A stretch of DNA of 11,115 nucleotides from Planctomycetota bacterium (GTDB taxonomy: Bacteria; Planctomycetota; Planctomycetia; Pirellulales; Pirellulaceae), in assembly GCA_026692885.1 (NCBI GenBank), contig JAPLNJ010001138.1:1-11115 (forward strand). Direction: 5' to 3'. Below the pieces are notes generated by a model. It saw only the letters and a program-made list of their open reading frames with translations, had not been told where the DNA came from and made no database searches. How positions within the stretch are numbered: position 1 is the stretch's first letter; the number at the start of each line of letters is the position of its first letter. Shown here piece by piece: positions 1-9,000 of this stretch. Both the position numbers and the translations under genes were made by a program.

Positions 1-3000
1 AATCTGCGGCTGGACTTCCAGAACTCGCTGGCCCACCTGGGTAACTCCTTGAGCCGGGGGCTGGGCGGGGCGAGCGTGGACCCGGGCGACGAGCTGACAC
101 TGTACGATTACATCGACATCACCGGTGGCGACCCGGACTACACGTCGCCCAGCGGGGACATCCTGGAAGGGCCGGGCGGCGGGCCGCAAGCGGACGGCGA
201 GAAGATCTCCAAGAATCATTCCTTGACGGTCTATGTGACGGCCACGGACGACGTGGCGGTCGGCGCGGTGCTAGCGATGTTCGACGCGGACGGCGACGGC
301 ACCGTGGAAGCCTACGAAACCGCGCTGGCCGACTTCAATCCCGAAAGCGGCCTGTACGAGGCGACGGTCGAGAACATCTCCGGGCCGGTTGGCACGCGAA
401 CGCTCCAGGCCGTGGTCTTCGACGCTTCCGGCAACTATGCCACCGACAGCGTTACGATCGAGGTCACGCACGACTACGCTTTCCTGGCGGACTTGTTCGA
501 GCAGATCGGCCAGGCCCTGCAGGCAGGCGTGCCGGAGATCCCTGCGACTGTGTCCGTCCCGTTCCTGCAGAACGGCTTGTCCGACGTGATTGACTTCACG
601 GGTACGTTTGCCACGCTTGCCGACAAGTTGTACGGCGATGTGTTGGTGACCGGCCAAGCGGTGACCTCCCCAGTGCTGGCCGCCGATCAGACGCTGCTGA
701 TCACGATCGACGGTGCTGCGCCGCTGGTGGTGACCATCGATGCAGCGCGGACCGCGGGGAATGCGACGATCGCCGCGCTGGTCGCGGATATCAACGACGT
801 GTTGACCGAGCAGGGACTGGACACGGAACTCCAGGCCGGCTCGACGACCGACGGCAGCGGCACGCATCTGACGCTGGAGGCCAGCTCGGACTCCGCACGC
901 TCGATGACGGTCACCACGCTGCAATTGCGGGCCGATGTCGCGGTCCCCGCGCCGTATGGGCAACTGGCCGGCGACGCGAGCCTTCAACTGACGGTGACCC
1001 GCGCGGACGATGGCCAAGCGCTGACCTCGGAAACTCGGAACTACACGCTACTGGTCGCCGCAGTGCCCGATCCGGCCGACGCCGAACTGCCGTACACGCA
1101 GGACAACGCCCTGCCGTCCGATCTGGTCGACGATCTGAACGCCGCACTAGCCCGGGCCGGCGTGGACGGCGTCTACGCCCGGCTGGACGGCGGCGGCCGG
1201 ATCGTGTTCTCGGCCATCGACGTAAACATCGAACAACTGACGATCACCGATGTCATCGCCGGCAGCCGGGCGGCGATCGGCTTCACGGCCACCAGCAGCG
1301 CCACGGCGACCGTCACGCCGCTGGGATTCCTGCACGGACAGGCCATCGCCGAACTCCGCTACAGCACGCTGGACGATTTCGGCATTGTGTTGCAGGACGT
1401 GCTGAGCAATTACACCGACAGCCCGCTGCCGGGCGGCTTCGCGGTGAACGTGACGTACGATGCGCCCAGCGACACGCTGCACTTCAACTTCGCCTTGAAC
1501 AAGACTTACCAGAAGACCGTCGAGTTAAACCTGCTGGACTCCGGCATCGATCTGGGCGTCTTCGGGTCGCTGGACCTGGCGGCCATCGGCGATGCGACGT
1601 TCGCGGTAACGGCCGGGCTGAACTTCGGGCTGGGCATCTACCTGGGCGAACTGGGCGCCGGCTTCACGATCACCGGCAGCACGCTGCTGTCGCAACTGAA
1701 CGGTGGGGCGGGTGTCGACGTGGCGGTCGGCATGACGGCGGACAACGCAGCGCCGAGCAACGGTCAATTGGGCAGCAATGTGACCTTCACGCTGAACGTC
1801 CAACGGGAGGACAGCAGCGACGATTCCAGTCACACGTTCACGCTGTATCAAGCCCCCAGCGCCGGCGACCCCAGCCGCCCGGCCAGCAACGACAACTCCG
1901 ATGTGGCCTCGTTGGTCAGCGATCTCAACACGCTGTTGACCCAAGCCGGCTTGAGCGACACGCTGGAGGCCGCCACTTACACGTTCCAGGATGCGGGCGG
2001 CGCCGTGACGGAACAGCGCGTAATGCTGCGCGCCATCCAGACCGCTGCGTCGGGCCTGTCACCGATCCGAGCTCTGAGGATCAGCGGCGCCGAAGCCCTG
2101 GGCTTCGGCACGAATCAGGACGGCAACTTCACCGATCTGACGATCCAGGTCGTGGGCAACGCGTCCAACACGTACCAGATCGACCTGGACGGCGCCCAGA
2201 ACGTCCAGGATGTGATCGACACCATCCAGAGCCAGACGGGCAGCGCCGTGACGGCCGCGATCGACGGAGACCACACGGGCCTGCAACTGTCCGCCGACGG
2301 CCTGATTACGGTCGAGGCGGGATTCGCAGTCACCCTGTTCACCGACAACGGCAACGCGGCCGACGACGAAGGCCGGACTTCGCTAGCTGGCGCCGGACTG
2401 GGGCTGTTGGCACACCAGGTGTACGGCACGGTCCAGGGCGCCGCGTTGCACGGCGCTTCGCTGACCGATCGCGTGTTCATCGACGAGAATCCGTCGGGGC
2501 CTGCTAACTTCACCTTCTCGGCCAGTGTGACGGCCGGCCTGGATGCCAGCGCGGCCCTGGGCTGCCTGGGCTTGAGCCTGGCGACCACCACGCCCCTGTC
2601 GTTTGTCGTTACCGCGCAGGCCCATCTGGCCGATCCCAACCACAACGATAGCCGCATCTACCTGAGCGAGATCGTCGCTGACCCCTCGGCGGTCGTCGAC
2701 ATGAGCGGTGCCACGCTGGGCGCCTCGGCCACCGGTACGATCGTGCTCACGGCCGGGTCGACGGAGCTCGATCCACCGGTCGGCGACCCCGACGTGCTGG
2801 AGCAGGCTTCCGGGCAGACCGATCCGCTGCTCACGCTCGCGGTGTCCGGGAACACGGCGACTGGCTTCAGTTTCACGGCGGATACGAATTTCCAGGACAT
2901 CGTCTCGCAGTTCAAGAATGTCTGCCTGACGGACATTTTGAGCCTGCTGAGCAACGTGGCCGACGAGTTGAAAGGCTCGAACGTGCCGATTCTGAACGTC

Positions 3001-6000
3001 GAGATTCCGCTGGTGAACAAGTCGTTGGGCGAACTGATCAACTTCGGCGACGGTCTGGTCGATGCCGCCTCGCGGTTCTTGGCCACGGTCGACGTCACCC
3101 AGGTGGAGCAGACGCTCCAGCAGTTGGACACGGCGATCTCGAACCTGTCCCTGCCGGTGGAGGATCGTGACCGCCTGTTCCGGATCGGCGACCTGCTGCG
3201 CGGGTTGACCAGCACGCCCGAACAGGCGCCGGGCGAGACGGCGGTGACGTTCCAGAGTCGTCTGGACGATTTCCAGGAACGGCTGCCCAGCAAGTTGCTC
3301 AGCGGTTTGATCCAATTAGGCAAGATTATCAACGCCGACGTGCCCAACGGGACTGGCGGCAAGAGTAGCCTGGAGACGGCCTTTGCCGCGTTGGCGGATC
3401 TACTGCCGTCTTGGAACACGCTGGCTAATCGCCTGGAGACGGTGATCGAAGACGCCTTGGTAAATCTGGGCTTCGATGTCGGCGACATCAACGTGCACTT
3501 GGGCTTTGTCGACTACGACGGCAATCCGGCCACCAAGGACCAAGCTCTGGTCGTGGGCCTGACGATCACGCACACGGTCAACGACACCTTCGCACCCCAG
3601 CTGCCGGTGACCAGCGAGTTCGGGCCGATCTCGTTCGAGATCGATCCGTCGCTAGCCGTGGTGGCAGGCGGGACGTTGGCCCTGGGATTCGGCATCAAAC
3701 TCGATTCGTCAGCGACACCGTTCGTGATCGTGAACCCGCCCACCAATCCGGACTTGGTGAAGACCTCGCTGAATCTGAACGCCGGCTTCGACGGCCAGGT
3801 CAGCGGCAATATCTCGCTGGGCAGCCTGGACCTGGTCGAAGCCAGTGCTTCGCTGATCCTGGCCAATGCGGTGCACGAGACGAAGACCGTCAGCGGCGGC
3901 AGCGTGACCCTGGCCGGCGCGCCGCTGAACAGCGACGAGCGATTCGTCGTGGTGACCACCGGCGGATCTCTGGTGCCCACCGAAGACTTCACCATCAGTG
4001 GCATTACCCTGACGTTTACTTCTCTGCCCAATGGCACGGTGGTCTCTGTCGAGTACCAGACCGCGGTCACGCCCGGCGCCGATCCGGACCCGCTGGGCGA
4101 TGCGGCAGATCGGGCTCAGTTGGACGTCAATTTTGTCCCGTCCAGTCCGATCGTGGGGAACGCCATCGGCGCCGTGCCCTTTGGTTCCTGGTTCTCGAAC
4201 ACCAACGTGACCGCCACGGGCATGGTCACCGGGGCGGTGGACGTGTCCTTCCTGGGCAACACCGTGGAAAAGGGCGTGACGTTGGCGGTGAGACTGAATA
4301 ACCTGGCGGACCCGCGGTTGGAAGTGGATGCCGAGGCGTTGGGCGGGTTGTTCACAAACCTGGACTTCGATCTGAACACGATCATTTACGGCATCGAGCG
4401 GGTCTTGGAACTGCTGAAGGATGGCTTGACCAGCCAAGTCGTGACGCAGATCCCGGTGATCGGCGACGGTTTCAATACGGCAGGCACATTCATCGGCAAA
4501 ATGGAAGGCTTCGTCGAGGACTTCCGCGTCGCGCTGGCCTCGTACGGCGGTGACACGTCGACGGTCCAGGGGTTGGTGCAATCATTCATCTTCAGCAAGC
4601 TGGGACCCGCCGGTGTAAATATCCTGGGCGATCTGAACGCACCGGCCGGGATCGACCTGGGCGATGTCCAGGTGGAGCTGGACACCGAGCACTTCCAGAT
4701 CTTCTTCCGGTTGGCCGGGCACGACGAAGTGGCGCTGGACTTTGACATCGGCCTGCACGGTCTGCCGATCACGGCCGACGGGCAAGGCGGCCTGGAGTTC
4801 GGCTGGGATTATCAGGTCGACTTCGGCATCGGGGTCGATCGCGAGCAGGGCGTGTATCTGGTGGCCGATGCGGTGAATCCGGAGCTGACCTTCACGATCG
4901 ATGCCGGGCTGGCCGTCGAGAGTTCCGGCGGCCAGTACGTGCCCACGTCCTTGACCATCGATCTGTTCGGCCTGCAGCTGTCGGCGACCGACAATGTGAA
5001 CCAATCGACGGGCGTTCCCGGCACGCACGTGGGCGGCACGGTGGAATTGGACCTGATTCCGGTCAGCGGGAACCGGCTGCCGCTAGGCGATCTGGCCTCC
5101 GCCAGTTTCGTCGACCTGTTCAGCGTGGACCTGGCGGCCACCGCCCAGGTCGATCTGATCCTGGAAGCGGGACTCGGTTCCAACCTGCCCAGCCTGCAGA
5201 CCGAGTTGGTGCTCGGCTGCTCAGCCGGAGCGTCGTTGGTGGGCGGCGCATTGGACGTCAGCGCCAGCTGCAGCAGCATCCAGCTGAAGAACACGGGCAT
5301 CAATCTGGGTGATTTCTTGAGCAAGCACGTCGGCTCGCTGATCAATCGCCTGAAGGAGTACCTGGAGCCGATCGAGCCGGTGATCCAGCTGCTGAAGGCC
5401 GAGGTGCCGGGTCTCTCGCAATTATCGCAAGCGGCTGGCAACGGGCCGCTGACGATGCTGGACCTGGCGCTGATGGACGAGCCGGATATTGCCAAGATCG
5501 CCCGCAAGTTTGTGGATGCCCTGGACACGATCCTGCAGATCTCGCACAGCCTGGAGACAATGGACAACGACGCCTCGATCACCAGCAGCGGCGGGCAGAC
5601 GCACGATGCGGACGGCGTGGTGGGGACCCTCAAGTCGCTGCTGCAGAAGATCGAGGAGCTGGGCATCAACCTGCACTTCCTGGAGATCGGCAACATCGTC
5701 CGCATGCTGCTCGGCCAGCCGTTTGATGTGATCAGTTACAAGTTACCGCGATTCGAGCTGCCGTTTAGCTTCGCGCAGAAGTTCCCGGTTTGGACTCCGC
5801 CACCGATCAGCGTCGAAGTCGGCCTGAACGCCCAGGTATTCGCGGACCTGTCGGTGGGCTACGACAGCCACGGCCTGGACACGGGCAACTTCTTCGATGG
5901 GTTCTATTTCGGCGACCGCGCGAACGTCTTCACCGGCGCTGACATCGACGAATTCGGCGTGGGCGTGGGCGTCAGCCTGGCGGCACTCTTGGATCTGGTG

Positions 6001-9000
6001 GTGGCGTCGGCCGGCGTCAAGGGCGAGATCCGAGCGGATATTTTCGCGAATTGGCGAGATCAGGACAACGACGGCAAAATGCACCTGGATGAATTGGTGC
6101 AGATCGTCGAGACCGACGGCATCGGCTGCGTGTTCGACCTGCGCGGCGAACTGCGAGCATTGGTCAGCATTGTCTGGAGCGTGTTCGGCGCCGACGGCAG
6201 CTACACGTTCATCGACGCGCTGTTGTTCTCGTTCCACAACACCTGCCCGACGTTCCAACTGGGGCACGTGGCCGGCGCGGGCGAGGCCCTGCCGGACGGT
6301 TCGACCACGGCCGACGGAACGCTGGTGCTGCACGCGGGTGCCTTCGCTGGCAAACGCGGTCCCGGCAGTTCCAGCGACGTGGCCGAGGCATTCACGGTGA
6401 CCCAGGTCGCGCCCGGCGTGTACGACGTGGAAGGCTTGGCGTTGAAGAGCCGCTACGCCGGGGTGTCGAGCATCTTCTTTGACGGCGGCGCCGGCGACGA
6501 CGCGCTGTACCTGACCAACGTCTCGGTGCCGGTCACAGCCTACGGCGGCGACGGCAAAGACACGCTGCAGGGCGGTTCGGTGGGCGATCATCTGGACGGC
6601 GGCGCGGGGAATGACGAGCTCTACGGCTACGCAGGCGCCGACACGATGGACGGCGGAGGCGGCAACGACACGATCGACGGGGCTGCGGGCAACGACACGA
6701 TCAGCGGTGGCGCGGGCGACGACACCATCGACGGCGGTGCGGACAACGACACGATCGACGGTGGTTCGGGTAACGATGTGATCCACGGCCGCGCCGGCAC
6801 GGACACGATCGGCGGTGGCTCCGGCAACGACAAGATCTTCGGCGGCGCGGACAACGACACGTTGGACGGCGGCCCGGGCGCCGATCTCATCCTGGGCGAG
6901 GCGGGCGTCGACACGATCCACGGCGGCTCGGGCGGCGACCTGATCAGCGGCGGTTCAGCGGGCGATTTCCTGTACGGCGATAGCGGCAACGACTTGATCG
7001 TGGGCGGACGGCTCGACGCCAATGCGGATCTGGTCACGCTGATCTCGACGGCGCTGGGCATCAACGTGAACACGTTGGACAAGGATGTGGACTCGGCCCC
7101 GGACCAGGCCGACGAATTGTGGGGCGGCTTGGACAACGATCTGCTGATCGGCGATGAAGGTGCCGACAAACTGTACGGCGGCTGGGGTAACGATGTGATC
7201 CTGGCGCATTTGCTGCTGGATCGCTCGACCACCTACACGGAATATATCGAAGGCGGGCCGGATAACGACTTCGTCTGCGGCGGCAGCGGTAAAGATGAGA
7301 TCTACGGTGGCACGCACTCGGCCGCCGCGCTGGCCAGCGTGCTGGGCGAGTCGGGTGGGGCGACCTTCGGCGGCGCGCAGGTGACGTCTTGCGATGCCCT
7401 GCCCACCATCGAGTTGGCCGCGGCCGGCGATGTCAGCGGCCAGGTATTCCTGGATGCGGACGCCGACGGGACGCTGGACAGCAGCGAAAACGGACTGTCC
7501 GGCTGGACCGTCAACCTGTTCGACTCAAGCGGGGACCTGGTGGACAGCCGGCTCACGGCCAGCGATGGCACCTACGCTTTCAGCGGCGTCGATTACGGCA
7601 ACTACTCGGTCGCCGAGGTACTGGCCCCCGGCTACGTCCAGTCGTCCGGCCGGCGGGACGCTGATCGACCTGGACTTCGGCAACTACTTCCGGGGCGCGA
7701 CGATCCAGGGTGTGAAGTTCCACGACTTGAACGGGAACGGCCAGCAGGATCCAGGCGAGTTCGGCTTGAATGGTTGGCAGATTCAGTTGCTGGACGAGAA
7801 CGGCGAACTGGTGGCCAGCACCATGACGGCCGATTACGACTTGAACCACAACGGTTCCATCGACCTGGCCACCGAACATGGACTGTACTTCTTCAACGAG
7901 GTCGTGCCGAGCAACTACTGGGTGACCGAAGTGCCGCGCAGTGGTTGGAGCCAGAGCGCTCCGGCCCTGAGCGCCGCGGAGACCTTCACGTTCATCACCG
8001 ACGACGGCTTCTCGCAGACCCGTTCGGATGCCCGGGTGTCGGGGCTGACGGGCACGATCACCGATGTGAACGTGACGCTGGACATCACGCACGACACGCT
8101 GGAGCAGTTGCAACTGTTCTTGCTCAGCCCCTCCGGCACGCGCATCGACCTGGCCGACGGCGTGGGCGGCGATGGTGCGAACTTCACGAACACCACCTTC
8201 GACGACGGCGGCGTCTGGCGGATCGATGGCTTGGTCTCCGCGCCGTACAGCGGTGCGTTCGGGCCGCAAGGTGCGTTGTCCGATTTGAACGGCGAGGATC
8301 CCAATGGGGTCTGGACACTGGTCGTACGGGACAAGAAAGAGGGCGTCGTAGGTCGGCTGAACAACTGGTCGGTGACGATCTCCACCAGCGGCGGCGGCAA
8401 TGCCGTGTTCCAGGGCGGCAGTCCGAGCCTGTTCGAACCGGACCGCCTGACCGTCTACGAACTGAGCGTGGCCACCGGCGACGTCGCCACACGCAACTTC
8501 GGCAACTTCCAGGCCGCCAGCGTGCGTGGCGTCAAGTTCGAGGACCTGGATGGCGACGGCAAACACAAGCCGAGCGAACCCGGCCTGCCGGATGTCACGA
8601 TCTACGCCGACCTGAACAACAACGGCCAACTGGATCGGCTCGAACCCAGTGTCGTGACCGAGCGCGACGATCCGAGTACCCTGCTGGTGAACGAGGCCGG
8701 CCGCTATGTGCTCGCGCCGCTGCCGCCGGGCAGCTACGTGATTCGCGAAGTCGTGCCGCCGCGGGCTGTGCAGACATTCCCGTTCACGCCGCCCGGATCC
8801 GTGCTGCCGGCGGGCTACACCGTGCAGGTCAGCTCCGGCGCTACGATCTCCGGACTGGATTTCGGCAACGAGCCACGCGGCGAAATACATGGCACCAAAT
8901 GGCTGGACGGCAACGGCAACGGCGTCCGAGACGCGGGGGAACCCGGCCTGGCCAACGTCACGGTGTATGTGGACGTGAACAACAACGGCCAGCGGGATGC

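Noticed and set aside
49..51. TTG at 49 as the gene start
   Set aside because: The frame is open to base 1 with coding-like sequence and no convincing ribosome-binding site precedes it; the gene most likely begins upstream of the window.
5743..6921. 392-codon open frame on the minus strand
   Set aside because: Antisense to module 4 and the RTX repeats; its apparent repeats (V-V-x-R-x-x-V-D-R-V type) are the reverse reading of the RTX nonapeptides.
6541..6999. Regular 27-base repeats as a CRISPR-like or non-coding tandem array
   Set aside because: The period is nine codons and the units vary at the DNA level while conserving the RTX protein pattern; there are no unique spacers between identical repeats.
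7640..7655. Programmed ribosomal frameshift site
   Set aside because: No canonical slippery heptamer, in-frame stop or obvious stimulatory structure was found, and the local shortening of the repeat favours deletion. Not excluded, only unlikely.
7712..7714. GTG in frame 2 as the start of an independent downstream gene
   Set aside because: It lies inside the opening strand of SdrD-B repeat 2 (Q-G-V-K-F), has no ribosome-binding site, and the repeat series begins upstream in frame 1.
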